A DNA stretch of 47,878 nt from Actinomadura harenae (GTDB lineage Bacteria > Actinomycetota > Actinomycetes > Streptosporangiales > Streptosporangiaceae). The position numbers and the translations under genes are program-made. The stretch lies in NCBI RefSeq assembly GCF_003696215.1, contig NZ_RFFG01000063.1, positions 1 to 47,878 on the forward strand, in the 5' to 3' direction. The notes below the pieces were generated by a model. It saw only the letters and a program-made list of their open reading frames with translations, made no database searches and had not been told where the DNA came from. The stretch's first letter is position 1. The number at the start of each line of letters is the position of its first letter. This document shows positions 40,667-47,878 of the stretch, one piece after another.

Positions 40667-41341
40667 ATGTCCACCGCCCCACCGCACGGGTCGGCCGCCC
40701 CGCCCGACCGGCCGACGCTCCGCCTCGCGCGCGCCCTGGTGTTCTCCACCGTGTGCGTCGCCCTGGCGACGCTCGGGCATGCCCTGGCGGCCTCGGCGGC
40801 CGTCCCGGCGTGGGCGGCGCTGACCGGATTCGCCGGGGTCCTCGCGGTCACGTACGCGCTCACCGGGCATGAGCGGTCGCTGCCGACGATCGTGGGCGGG
40901 CTCGTCGGCGGGCAGTTCGCCCTGCACACGCTGTACACGAGCGCCTGCGGCCCGTGCGCGCCCGCGTCCCACCCTGGGGGCGCGGTCTCGTCGATCCACG
41001 ACGGCCATGCCATGGCGGTGGTCATCCCCGCGCACGGGCCGGGCGCGGGGATGACGTTCGCGCACGTCGCGGCGGGTCTGGTGTCCGGCTGGTGGCTGTG
41101 GCGCGGCGAGCGCGCCGCGTGGTCGCTGGCCCGCCGGGCCGCCTCGTTCGCGGATCGTCCCGTCCGGCTCCTGCTGGCGCTGCGGGCCTTGCTGGCCGCC
41201 GCGTCAGAGGTCGTCGCGCCTCTCGTGCGGGTTCCGGTCGTCCAGTCCGAGCCCATGGCGGCGCTCCGGCGCGCGCTGCGGCACCAGGTCGTCCGGCGCG
41301 GGCCGCCGCTTCTCCGTTCACGCATCCCCGCGACCGCCTGA
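40667..41341 (+). CDS. Integral membrane protein of the copper module
   Basis: A 224-aa protein with four or five membrane segments. It has CGPCAPASHPGG, then SSIHDGHAMAVVIPAHGPGAGM (about residues 90-130), a Cys/His/Met-rich outer loop likely to bind metal. Its layout and a WW-GERA motif resemble the iron-operon protein at 20407. ATG 40667 has a weak ribosome site. It precedes YcnI and CopC by 117 bp, so a copper role is inferred. Confidence 0.78.
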   Translation: MSTAPPHGSAAPPDRPTLRLARALVFSTVCVALATLGHALAASAAVPAWAALTGFAGVLAVTYALTGHERSLPTIVGGLVGGQFALHTLYTSACGPCAPASHPGGAVSSIHDGHAMAVVIPAHGPGAGMTFAHVAAGLVSGWWLWRGERAAWSLARRAASFADRPVRLLLALRALLAAASEVVAPLVRVPVVQSEPMAALRRALRHQVVRRGPPLLRSRIPATA

Positions 41342-41458
41342 CCCACCTCCGGACGGGCCGGTCGCCGCCGCGCGCGGCGCATCACCCACGCGCGGCCCCC
41401 GGATCACTTCCGGACGTGCTCTCAGCCGTCCGGATCCTCCTGCTTGAACGGAGTTCCC

Positions 41459-42169
41459 ATGTCTTCCACGATCCGCGCGCGACGTGCCGTCGCCGTCGCC
41501 GCGCTCGCGGGCGTCTCGCTCGTCGGTTTCGCCACGGCCGCGTCCGCGCACGTCAGCGTCACCCCCGGGACCGCCGAGAAGGGCGGTTTCACCAAGGTCT
41601 CCTTCCGCGTCCCGAACGAGAAGCCGGACGCCGGGACCACCCAGGTCACGGTGGACCTTCCCGCCGACCACCCGGTCGCCTTCGTGTCGGTCCGGCCCCT
41701 CCCGGGCTGGGCGGTCAAGGTCACCAAGACGAAGCTGGCCACTCCGCTGAAGTCCGAGGGCGGTGAGCTGACCGAGGCGGTGTCCAGCGTGACCTGGTCG
41801 GGCGGACGCATCGACCCCGGCCAGTTCCAGGAGTTCGACATGTCGGTCGGGCCGCTGCCCGAGGACGCCGACCGGCTGGTGTTCAAGGCCGTCCAGACCT
41901 ACTCCGACAAGAGCGTCGTGAACTGGGACCAGGACCCGGGCGACGGCACGAAGGAGCCCGAACACCCCTCGCCCGTCCTGAAGCTCACGCCCAAGGCGGC
42001 GACCGAGACGACCGAGGCGGGGGGCGGGCCCGTCGCCACCGCGTCCGCCACGTCCGACGACGGGACGGCCCGGACGCTCGGCGGGGTCGGCATCGCGGTC
42101 GGCGTCATCGGCATCGGCGTCGGCGCGTTCGGCCTCGTCCGCGCCCGCAACGCGAGGAGCGGCTCGTGA
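41459..42169 (+). CDS. YcnI/DUF1775 copper-binding protein
   Basis: A 236-aa exported protein. The signal peptide ends ASA at residue 30, leaving His31 (HVSVTPGTAEKGG) as the mature N-terminus, which in YcnI proteins forms a single-His copper site. The DUF1775 core continues with VSFRVPNEKPDAGTTQV, PGWAVKV and VTWSGGRIDPGQF. A Thr/Ala-rich linker and one C-terminal membrane helix with a basic end follow. ATG 41459 has GGAG six bases upstream. It overlaps copC. Confidence 0.92.
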   Translation: MSSTIRARRAVAVAALAGVSLVGFATAASAHVSVTPGTAEKGGFTKVSFRVPNEKPDAGTTQVTVDLPADHPVAFVSVRPLPGWAVKVTKTKLATPLKSEGGELTEAVSSVTWSGGRIDPGQFQEFDMSVGPLPEDADRLVFKAVQTYSDKSVVNWDQDPGDGTKEPEHPSPVLKLTPKAATETTEAGGGPVATASATSDDGTARTLGGVGIAVGVIGIGVGAFGLVRARNARSGS

Positions 42170-42714
42170 GGGCGCGGCGGCTGACGGTCGGGGTCGCGGC
42201 GGTGGCGATGCTGGGGCTGCCGGCCGTTCCGGCGTCGGCGCACACGGCGCTGAAGTCGTCGGATCCGGCGGCGGGCGCGAAGATCGCTTCCCCTGCGAAG
42301 ATCACCCTCACGTACGCGGAGCCGGTCGGCTACCCGAAGATCGTCCTCACGGACGCGTCCGGCGGACGGCACGAGGCGGGCTCCGCGCGCGCCGTGGACA
42401 ACGTCGTCACCGAGGACGTCAAGGGCCCGCTGCCGAACGGCGTCTACACGGTCGGCTGGCGGGTCGTGTCCGCGGACGGGCATCCGGTCACGGGCGACTT
42501 CACGTTCACCGTGACCGGCTCGTCCACCACGTCGGCCTCGCCCCCGGCGTCCGCGTCGGCATCCGCGGCCGCTTCCGCGTCTCCGTCGGCGGAGTCGAAG
42601 TCGTCGTCGAGCGGCGGCGGCAGTGCGGGGTGGCTGTGGGTCGGGCTCGGCGTGGTCGTGCTCGCGGCGATCGGCGGCGGTGTCGCCTGGACGCGTCGTA
42701 AGCGCACGAGCTGA
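42166..42714 (+). CDS. copC: CopC copper-resistance domain protein
   Basis: A 182-aa exported protein. The signal peptide ends at ASA, so the mature chain starts with His26 (HTALKSSDPA); with Asp104 and His106 (SADGHPVTG) these form the CopC copper site. A Ser/Ala-rich linker of about 35 residues and a C-terminal membrane helix anchor it. The GTG start overlaps the YcnI stop (GTGA). No CopD-like permease follows in this window, unlike many CopC loci. Confidence 0.92.
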   Translation: MRARRLTVGVAAVAMLGLPAVPASAHTALKSSDPAAGAKIASPAKITLTYAEPVGYPKIVLTDASGGRHEAGSARAVDNVVTEDVKGPLPNGVYTVGWRVVSADGHPVTGDFTFTVTGSSTTSASPPASASASAAASASPSAESKSSSSGGGSAGWLWVGLGVVVLAAIGGGVAWTRRKRTS

Positions 42715-42727
42715 CCTGCGGGGACGT

Positions 42728-42756
42728 CCCGGGAGGCCGTTCCGCGGCCTCCCGGG
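42728..42756 (+). terminator. Terminator after copC
   Basis: CCCGGGAGGCCG (42728-42739) pairs perfectly with 42745-42756 across a 5-nt loop, 13 bp after the copC stop. Confidence 0.75.
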
Positions 42757-42833
42757 GCCTCGCGTTCGGCGGCGGGTACACCTGAGGGCGGTGGCCGGAT
42801 CCGGCCATTCCCGGCCATCCCGTCCTGACGCGC

Positions 42834-42866
42834 GTGTGGGACGCGTCCGCCCGACGCGTCCCACAC
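42834..42866. terminator. Second, bidirectional terminator between copC and SRPBCC genes
   Basis: GTGTGGGACGCGTC (42834-42847) pairs perfectly with 42853-42866 across a 5-nt loop, 13 bp before the stop of the convergent SRPBCC gene. Confidence 0.75.
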
Positions 42867-42879
42867 AAGCCCTGACCAG

Positions 42880-43359
42880 CTAGAACATCGTTTCGAGGCG
42901 GGTCAGGGCGCGGTCGAGTTCGCGGCGGGCGCCGAGCGGGACGATCGCGGCGCGGGACGGGACGCGGACGCCGCCCGTGACCGCCACCCGCGTGCCGCCG
43001 CCGGGTTCGGGCGCGGCGGCCATCCCGATGATCAGGAAGCGGCTCTGGAGCCAGCACCAGCCGGGACGCAGCGTCCCCTCCAGGCGGGCGCGCATCCCGA
43101 ACCGGCTGCGCGCGAGCGCGACGACCCGCCCGTGCTCCGCCCGCAGGACGCGGACGTCCCGCATGTCCGGCTGGAACCGCCCGAAGCCGTCCTCGAGGTC
43201 GCCCATCACGGCCCACACCTCGTCCAGGGAGTGCGGCAGGACGCGTTCGCTCACGCGCGCGCCCGGGATCGCCTCCGCCATCACCCGCAGCCGCCGGACG
43301 TCGTCCAGCTCGGCCGTCGGCCAACCGTTCTCGCCGCTCATACGCGCTTCTCCGTTCAT
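42880..43359 (-). CDS. SRPBCC (START/Bet v 1-fold) protein
   Basis: A 159-aa ligand-binding fold: VSERVLPHSLDEVWAVMGDLEDGFGRFQPDMRDVRVL, then RARLEGTLRPGWCWLQSRFLIIGMAAAP and a C-terminal helix. ATG 43359 overlaps the sigma-factor stop (ATGA, 43356-43359). Such proteins bind hydrophobic ligands; its coupling to a sigma factor and hydrolase suggests a shared small-molecule role (inference). Confidence 0.82.
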   Translation of the reverse strand: MNGEARMSGENGWPTAELDDVRRLRVMAEAIPGARVSERVLPHSLDEVWAVMGDLEDGFGRFQPDMRDVRVLRAEHGRVVALARSRFGMRARLEGTLRPGWCWLQSRFLIIGMAAAPEPGGGTRVAVTGGVRVPSRAAIVPLGARRELDRALTRLETMF

Positions 43360-43877
43360 GCCGACCACGCCTTCCGGAAGCTCTCCCGGGCTCGGTGGAG
43401 CCGGGACTTGACGGTGCCCGCGGGGATGTCCAGCAGGCGGGAGGCGGCCCGCTCGTCCAGGCCCTCCAGGTCGCGCAGCACGAGCACGGCGCGGTGCTCG
43501 GGCGACAGCCGGGTGAGGACGTCGCGCACGTCGGCGGCGAGTTCCGGGTCGTCCGGGGCGGGCACGTCGGCGAGTTCGGCGGGCCGCGCGCGGGCGTCCC
43601 GGCGGGCGACCCGGACGGCCTCCCGGACGGCGATGGCGCGCGTCCAGCCGTAGAGGGCCGCCGGGTCGCGCAGCGTGCGCAGCGACCGGAACACCGCGAC
43701 GAGCGCCTCCTGCGCCGCGTCCGGGCCGCCGTCGAGCGCGATCGGGCCGCAGACGCGCGCGACGTAGGGGGCGAGGTGGGCGAGCAGGTCCTGCATGGCG
43801 AGCGTGTCGCCCGCGAGCGCCGCCCGGGCGAGCGAGACGCCCGGGTCGTGCGGATCGGTCTCCGACAGGGGCGTCAC
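43356..43877 (-). CDS. ECF-type sigma-70 family sigma factor
   Basis: A 173-aa sigma factor: region 2 (LAHLAPYVARVCGPIAL; AAQEALVAVFRSLRTLRDPAALYGWTRAIAVREAVR) and region 4 (LSPEHRAVLVLRDLEGLDERAASRLLDIPAGTVKSRLHRARES). The GTG start overlaps the hydrolase stop (GTGA, 43874-43877). No anti-sigma gene with a membrane anchor is visible; the N-terminal membrane domain of the upstream hydrolase fusion could serve that role (speculation). Confidence 0.9.
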   Translation of the reverse strand: MTPLSETDPHDPGVSLARAALAGDTLAMQDLLAHLAPYVARVCGPIALDGGPDAAQEALVAVFRSLRTLRDPAALYGWTRAIAVREAVRVARRDARARPAELADVPAPDDPELAADVRDVLTRLSPEHRAVLVLRDLEGLDERAASRLLDIPAGTVKSRLHRARESFRKAWSA

Positions 43878-45235
43878 CGGAGGAACGCTTCCATCAGGCC
43901 GTTCACCTGGCCGGGGCAGTCGAGCGTGAGGGCATGCCCGCAGCCTTCCAGGACGCGCACGTCGGCGTTCGGGAGCAGGGCTCCGAACCGCCCGGCCTGG
44001 GCGACGGGGAGGACGGTGTCCTGGCGTCCCCAGATGACGAGGGCGGGTTGCCGGGTGGACGGCAGCGCGCGTTGGGTCTCGCGCCAGTCGAGGCCGCGTT
44101 CCAGGCGGTAGTTCGAGCGCAGGTTCACGTTCGCGGTGCCGGGCGCCCACATCTCGTCGATGATCGCGGGGGTCGCGCGCTCCTTGTGGACGAACAGCGC
44201 CCGGACGGACGGCGCCACCGTGCCCCGCCCGGCGGCGAGGTTCGTCAGCAGCTCCCCGACCAGGGGCATCTTCATGATCTCCCAGGTCATCGGGTCGCGT
44301 TCGTGCAGTCCGGACGGCGCGAGGAGCGCGAGCCGCCCGACCCGGTCGGGGTGCCGCTGCGCGTAGGCGAGGGCCCATCCGCCGCTCCACGAGTTCCCGG
44401 CGAGCGCCACCGAGGGCAGCCGCATGCCGGTGAGGAAGGCGTCGATCGCGGCCGTCATGCCCTTGAGGTCCCAGGTGAAACGCGGGTCGCGGACGGTCGT
44501 GTACCCCTGTCCGGGCAGGTCGAGGACGTACACGGTGTGCGTCCGGGACAGGGCCGTGAGCTGCTCCTGCCACGCGAATGCCCAGGCCGCGCCCGGCGAC
44601 AGCAGCACGACCGGCGACCCGCCCGTCCCCGCCTGGACGTAGTGGAACCGCGCGACGGGCGTCTCCAGGTACCGCGACGGGACGGACGCCAGGAACGGCG
44701 ACCGGTATCCGCGCTGCTCAGCGGGCCGCCAGCCGTACGCCCCGACCATCGCGGCGGCCGTCAGCACCAGGGGAAGCGTGATCGCCACGGCGCGTCCGAG
44801 GTGGCGGTGCACCCCGGCGAGCCAGGCCGCGGCCGTCCCGAAGAGCAGGCAGACGGGCGTGTAGAGCAGCAGGTTGAGCCAGAAGAAGGTGCTTCCGGAG
44901 CCGTCCAGGACGCCGCACGCCCACACGATGCCGACCAGCCCGCGCACCAGCATCCCGGTCGCGACGCCGAACGTCACCAGGCCCGTCCAGCGCGGGAACC
45001 GGCGTTGGCTGAACAGCAGCACGCCCGTGGCGGCGCCGAAAAGCACGGCGACCAGGGGCAACAGGACGCCGGGGGTGAACGGCACCTCGCCGCCCAGAAC
45101 GGCCAGCGACAGCGACCGGTCGTCGGTCGCGGGCCAGGTCATGCCGGTCGCCCAGTACAGGTGGAACACGCCGTCCACGGCCAGCAGCGTGGCGACGGCT
45201 CGTCCCGCCGTCCGCCGCCGAAGGTCACCGCTCAC
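43874..45235 (-). CDS. Membrane DUF3995 - alpha/beta hydrolase fusion protein
   Basis: A 453-aa protein. The first ~150 residues are a four-helix DUF3995 membrane domain (LLAVDGVFHLYWATGMTWP, LLPLVAVLFGAATGVLLF, VRGLVGIVWACGV, LLLYTPVCLLFGTAAAWLA). After a fifth helix an alpha/beta hydrolase domain follows: VVLLSPG, nucleophile elbow GNSWSGG, acid in WGRQD and His in GCGHALTLD. It is expected at the membrane; which side the hydrolase faces is unclear. The GTG start faces the SDR gene across 150 bp. It leads the hydrolase-sigma-SRPBCC operon. Confidence 0.88.
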   Translation of the reverse strand: MSGDLRRRTAGRAVATLLAVDGVFHLYWATGMTWPATDDRSLSLAVLGGEVPFTPGVLLPLVAVLFGAATGVLLFSQRRFPRWTGLVTFGVATGMLVRGLVGIVWACGVLDGSGSTFFWLNLLLYTPVCLLFGTAAAWLAGVHRHLGRAVAITLPLVLTAAAMVGAYGWRPAEQRGYRSPFLASVPSRYLETPVARFHYVQAGTGGSPVVLLSPGAAWAFAWQEQLTALSRTHTVYVLDLPGQGYTTVRDPRFTWDLKGMTAAIDAFLTGMRLPSVALAGNSWSGGWALAYAQRHPDRVGRLALLAPSGLHERDPMTWEIMKMPLVGELLTNLAAGRGTVAPSVRALFVHKERATPAIIDEMWAPGTANVNLRSNYRLERGLDWRETQRALPSTRQPALVIWGRQDTVLPVAQAGRFGALLPNADVRVLEGCGHALTLDCPGQVNGLMEAFLR

Positions 45236-45286
45236 GATTCGCGCCTCTCACAGGAAGTGGTGTCGCGTGGAAGAGGAGGCGGGGAG

Positions 45287-45315
45287 CGGGAACGTTCCCG
45301 TGACCTGGATCACGG
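45287..45315. promoter_or_regulatory. Two adjoining palindromes, one CRP-like, in the hydrolase/SDR divergent region
   Basis: CGGGAACGTTCCCG (45287-45300) is a perfect 14-bp palindrome. It overlaps CCGTGA-cctgga-TCACGG (45298-45315), whose GTGA-N6-TCAC core is the shape of CRP/GlxR boxes. They lie 52-99 bp from the two start codons and could control both directions. Confidence 0.5.
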
Positions 45316-45385
45316 TGGTTGCGCGTTCAACGAGGTGTCGGATTCCCGCCAGCCCGAGGCGCCGGAGCGACGCAGACTCATCCCC

Positions 45386-46129
45386 ATGAGCAACGAGATC
45401 GAGAACAAGGTCGCACTGGTCACGGGCGGAAGCCGGGGCATCGGCGCGGCGGTCGCCGTGCGCCTCGCGGAGGCCGGGGCCGACGTGGCGTTCACCTACA
45501 GGAGCAACGAGGAGGCGGCCGCGAAGGTCGTCGCGACGATCGAGGAGACCGGGCGCCGGGCCCTCGCGATCAAGGCCGACGGCGCGGACGCGGCGGCCGT
45601 CGTCGCGGCCGTGAACGAGGCCGCCGCGACGCTCGGGCGGCTCGACATCCTGGTCAACAACGCCGCCGCGTTCATCGTCGCGCCCGTCGACCGGCTCGGC
45701 ACGGGCGAGCTGGAGCAGACGATCGCGCTGAACATCCGGGCGCCGTTCCTGGCGTCGCAGGCCGCCGCCGGGCACATGAAGGACGGCGGGCGCATCGTCA
45801 GCGTCGGCAGCAACGTGGCCGAGCACGTGCCGTTCCCCGGCTTCTCGCTCTACGCGATGAGCAAGTCGGCGCTGGTCGGCATGGCGAAGGGCCTCGCGCG
45901 CGACCTCGGCCCGCGCGGGATCACCGTCAACGTCGTCCACCCCGGCCCGACCGACACCGAGCTGAACCCGGCCGACGGCGAGATGGCCGCGACGTTCGCG
46001 GGCTTCACCGCGCTGAACCGCTACGCCACGCCGGAGGAGATCGCCTCGGTGATCGTCCACCTGGCCGGTCCGGGCGGCGCGTACGTCACGGGCACCGCGA
46101 TCAGCGTGGACGGCGGGTTCTCCGCCTGA
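45386..46129 (+). CDS. Short-chain dehydrogenase/reductase
   Basis: A 247-aa SDR: TGGSRGIG (cofactor loop, about residues 14-21), NNAAAF, catalytic Ser in VSVGSN and YAMSK (Tyr and Lys, about 153-157), HPGPTDTELN and the C-terminal VTGTAISVDGGFSA. ARG/SER near YRSNEE suggests NADP(H) preference. It resembles FabG-like reductases. ATG 45386 lacks a strong ribosome site. Confidence 0.93.
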   Translation: MSNEIENKVALVTGGSRGIGAAVAVRLAEAGADVAFTYRSNEEAAAKVVATIEETGRRALAIKADGADAAAVVAAVNEAAATLGRLDILVNNAAAFIVAPVDRLGTGELEQTIALNIRAPFLASQAAAGHMKDGGRIVSVGSNVAEHVPFPGFSLYAMSKSALVGMAKGLARDLGPRGITVNVVHPGPTDTELNPADGEMAATFAGFTALNRYATPEEIASVIVHLAGPGGAYVTGTAISVDGGFSA

Positions 46130-46176
46130 CCCCGGACCAGGGAGAATGGGGGCCCCAGAACCGGGAGGGGCCCACC

Positions 46177-46539
46177 GTGAAGTACCTCGCCTTGATCTAC
46201 GGCAACCAGGAGAAATGGGACTCGATCTCGCCGGAGGAGTTCGCCGAGGTCGCCGCGAAGCAGGACGCCTTCAACGCCAAGTACCAGGCGACCGGTGAAC
46301 TGCTCGCGGCCTACGGGCTCGGGAGCGAGGCGACCGCGCGGCTCGTCCGGCGCGAGAACGGCGCGCCCGTCGTGACCGACGGTCCCTACCTGGAGACCAA
46401 GGAGTACATCGGCAGCCTCTACCTGCTCGACGTCGAGAGCGCCGAGCGGGCGCAGGAGATCGTCGCCGAGATGCCGATGTCCGACCGGGACCCGGTCGAG
46501 CTCTGGCCCGTCCTGCACCAGGCCCCCGGAAGCCCGTGA
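46177..46539 (+). CDS. YCII-related/DGPF-domain protein (sigma-factor partner)
   Basis: A 120-aa protein starting MKYLALIYGNQEKWDS and containing the DGPF-type motif as TDGPYLETKEYIGSLYLLDV (about residues 65-85). Such proteins are regular neighbours of ECF42-type sigma factors. The GTG start has GGGAGGGG six bases upstream, and the stop overlaps the sigma factor's first GTG. The role is unknown. Confidence 0.9.
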   Translation: MKYLALIYGNQEKWDSISPEEFAEVAAKQDAFNAKYQATGELLAAYGLGSEATARLVRRENGAPVVTDGPYLETKEYIGSLYLLDVESAERAQEIVAEMPMSDRDPVELWPVLHQAPGSP

Positions 46540-47837
46540 GCCCCCGGCCGGCCGTGGGCGGGCAACCCCCCGTAGGCGGGCGACCCTCCGCTGGCGGGCA
46601 CCCCTCCTCGGGCGACCGGCCCGTCGTGAGCGGGCAGAACGTCGAGGACCTGCTGCGCGAGTGCGCGCCGCGGGTCCTCGGCGCGCTCGTGCGCAGGCAC
46701 GGGATGTTCGACGCGTGCGAGGACGCCGTCCAGGAGGCGCTGCTCGCGGCCGCGCTGCAGTGGCCCGAGGAGGGCGTCCCGGACAATCCCGGCGGGTGGC
46801 TGCTGACCGTCGCGTCCCGCCGCCTGGTGGACGAGATCCGCAGCGACGAGGCGCGCCGCCGCCGGGAGGACGCCCGGGCCGCCGAGCCGGAGCCCGCCGC
46901 GCCGGATCCCGCGCTCGACCGGGACGACTCGCTGCTCCTGCTCTTCCTGTGCTGCCATCCGTCGCTGTCGCAGCCGAGCCGCGTGGCGCTGACGCTGCGC
47001 GCGGCCGGCGGCCTCACGACGGCGCAGATCGCCGCCGCGTTCCTGGTGCCCGAGGCGACGATGGCGCAGCGGATCAGCCGGGCGAAGCAGTCGCTGAAGG
47101 CGTCCGGGATGCCGCCGGACGCGGAGCGCTCCGCGCGGCTGGCGGAGGTCCGGCACGTCCTGTACCTGATCTTCAACGAGGGGTACACGGCGTCCGGCGG
47201 TCCGGACCTCACCGCGCCCGGGCTGTCGGCGGAGGCGATCCGGCTGACCCGGATGCTGCACGGGCTCGTCCCGGACGACGCCGAGACGTCCGGCCTGCTC
47301 GCGTTGATGCTGCTCACCGACGCCCGCCGTCGCGCGCGCACGAGCCCGTCGGGCGAACTCGTCCCGCTCGACGAGCAGGACCGCTCTCTCTGGGACGGGG
47401 CGCTCATCGCCGAGGGCGTCGACCTGGTCAGCCGCGCACTCCCCCGGGGCGACGTCGGCCCCTACCAGCTCCAGGCCGCGATCGCCGCCGTCCACGACGA
47501 GGCCGGGTCCCCGGACGCGACGGACTGGCCGCAGATCCTCGCCCTCTACGACCTGCTCGAACTCGCCGATCCGGACAACCCGGTCGTGTCCCTGAACCGG
47601 GCCGTCGCGGTCGCGAAGGCCCGGGACCCGGAGGAGGCGCTCGCCCTCCTCGCCGCCTTGGAGCGGGACAAGCGCCTCAGGGACCACCACCGCCTCCTCG
47701 CCACCCGCGCCCACCTGCTCGAACTCCAGGGCCGGACGTCCGAGGCCGCCGGGGCGTACCGCGCCGCCGCGCGCCGCGCCACCAGCGCCCCCGAACGCCG
47801 CCACCTCACCCGCCGCGCCGACCGCCTCGCCCCGTAG
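46536..47837 (+). CDS. ECF42-type sigma factor with C-terminal extension
   Basis: A 433-aa SigJ/ECF42-like protein. The region 2 core is LRECAPRVLGALVRRHGMFDACEDAVQEALLAAALQWPEEGVPDNPGGWLLTVASRRLVDEIR, region 4 is VALTLRAAGGLTTAQIAAAFLVPEATMAQRISRAKQ, and a ~200-residue TPR-like extension (DUF6596) ends with LERDKRLRDHHRLLATRAHLLELQGR. The GTG at 46536 overlaps the partner gene; a GTG at 46626 (SGQNVEDLLREC) gives a conventional start, and the first 30 residues are encoded by an 18-bp repeat. Confidence 0.93.
   Translation: MSPRPAVGGQPPVGGRPSAGGHPSSGDRPVVSGQNVEDLLRECAPRVLGALVRRHGMFDACEDAVQEALLAAALQWPEEGVPDNPGGWLLTVASRRLVDEIRSDEARRRREDARAAEPEPAAPDPALDRDDSLLLLFLCCHPSLSQPSRVALTLRAAGGLTTAQIAAAFLVPEATMAQRISRAKQSLKASGMPPDAERSARLAEVRHVLYLIFNEGYTASGGPDLTAPGLSAEAIRLTRMLHGLVPDDAETSGLLALMLLTDARRRARTSPSGELVPLDEQDRSLWDGALIAEGVDLVSRALPRGDVGPYQLQAAIAAVHDEAGSPDATDWPQILALYDLLELADPDNPVVSLNRAVAVAKARDPEEALALLAALERDKRLRDHHRLLATRAHLLELQGRTSEAAGAYRAAARRATSAPERRHLTRRADRLAP
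46554..46607 (+). repeat. Three 18-bp tandem repeats at the sigma-factor 5' end
   Basis: Units at 46554-46571, 46572-46589 and 46590-46607 share GGCGGGC followed by a C-rich run. They code for imperfect VGGxP-type repeats if the early GTG is used; otherwise they are the spacer between the two genes. Confidence 0.65.
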
Positions 47838-47878
47838 CGGCGCCTCAGCGCGTAGCGCCTGGCGACGCCCTGCGCCCC

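Noticed and set aside
1..47878. tRNA or rRNA genes, transposases, integrases or prophage genes
   Set aside because: I saw no T-arm-like sequence in intergenic regions, no rRNA segments and no recombinase motif among the proteins.

Overview
The window is a very GC-rich (about 70-75% by eye) chromosomal segment from an actinobacterium. GTG starts, stop/start overlaps of the GTGA/ATGA type and long antisense shadow frames are common. The XRE/DUF5753 plus DUF397 gene pair, the SARP-type regulator and the B12-riboswitch-controlled class Ia ribonucleotide reductase suggest a filamentous order such as Streptosporangiales (Actinomadura-like) or Streptomycetales. Genus is inference. I see no rRNA, tRNA, CRISPR array, transposase or phage gene.

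Layout. 1-9 kb: a truncated SARP regulator divergent from peptide deformylase; a GlxA-type AraC regulator coupled to a DJ-1/PfpI enzyme; an orphan 52-aa basic protein behind a long leader; acetyltransferase, DUF1269 and deaminase genes; a carboxymuconolactone decarboxylase/LysR pair; a secreted S1 protease; and an Rrf2 regulator/AhpD-like pair with visible operators. 9-13 kb: MgtC-like protein, lipoprotein deacetylase, nitronate monooxygenase and a D-2-hydroxyacid dehydrogenase. 13-18.4 kb: a PaaX-family regulator divergent from a run of thioesterase, crotonase, cytochrome P450, zinc alcohol dehydrogenase and DUF4334 genes. This looks like an oxidative catabolic module, and the P450 has its own promoter with an operator-like palindrome inside it.

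18.4-25.8 kb: a YunG-like protein, an orphan alpha/beta hydrolase, then an iron-uptake operon under a DtxR/IdeR-like box (membrane protein, binding lipoprotein, FecCD permease, ATPase), NIPSNAP, GNAT and DUF4097 genes. 26-31 kb is the most accessory-like part. Three small unknown genes diverge from an XRE/DUF5753-DUF397 pair, followed by a RibD/DHFR-like protein and an XRE-TPR regulator divergent from another unknown gene.

31-40.7 kb is mostly metabolic: histidine phosphatase, amino-acid permease, alcohol dehydrogenase/thioesterase pair, manA, RDD protein and nrdAB. nrdAB carries a cobalamin riboswitch and, upstream, a pair of NrdR-box-like palindromes exactly 31 bp apart. 40.7-42.7 kb is a copper module (membrane protein, YcnI/DUF1775, CopC). 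Its first gene resembles the first gene of the iron operon. 42.9-47.8 kb holds a DUF3995-alpha/beta-hydrolase fusion with an ECF sigma factor and an SRPBCC protein in one overlapping operon, an SDR with a CRP-like palindrome upstream, and an ECF42-type sigma factor coupled to its YCII/DGPF partner.

No single locus is clearly a new system. The best candidates are the 26-27 kb three-gene unknown operon beside the XRE/DUF397 pair, the hydrolase-sigma-SRPBCC operon, the paired iron/copper membrane proteins, and the 52-aa protein with its leader.
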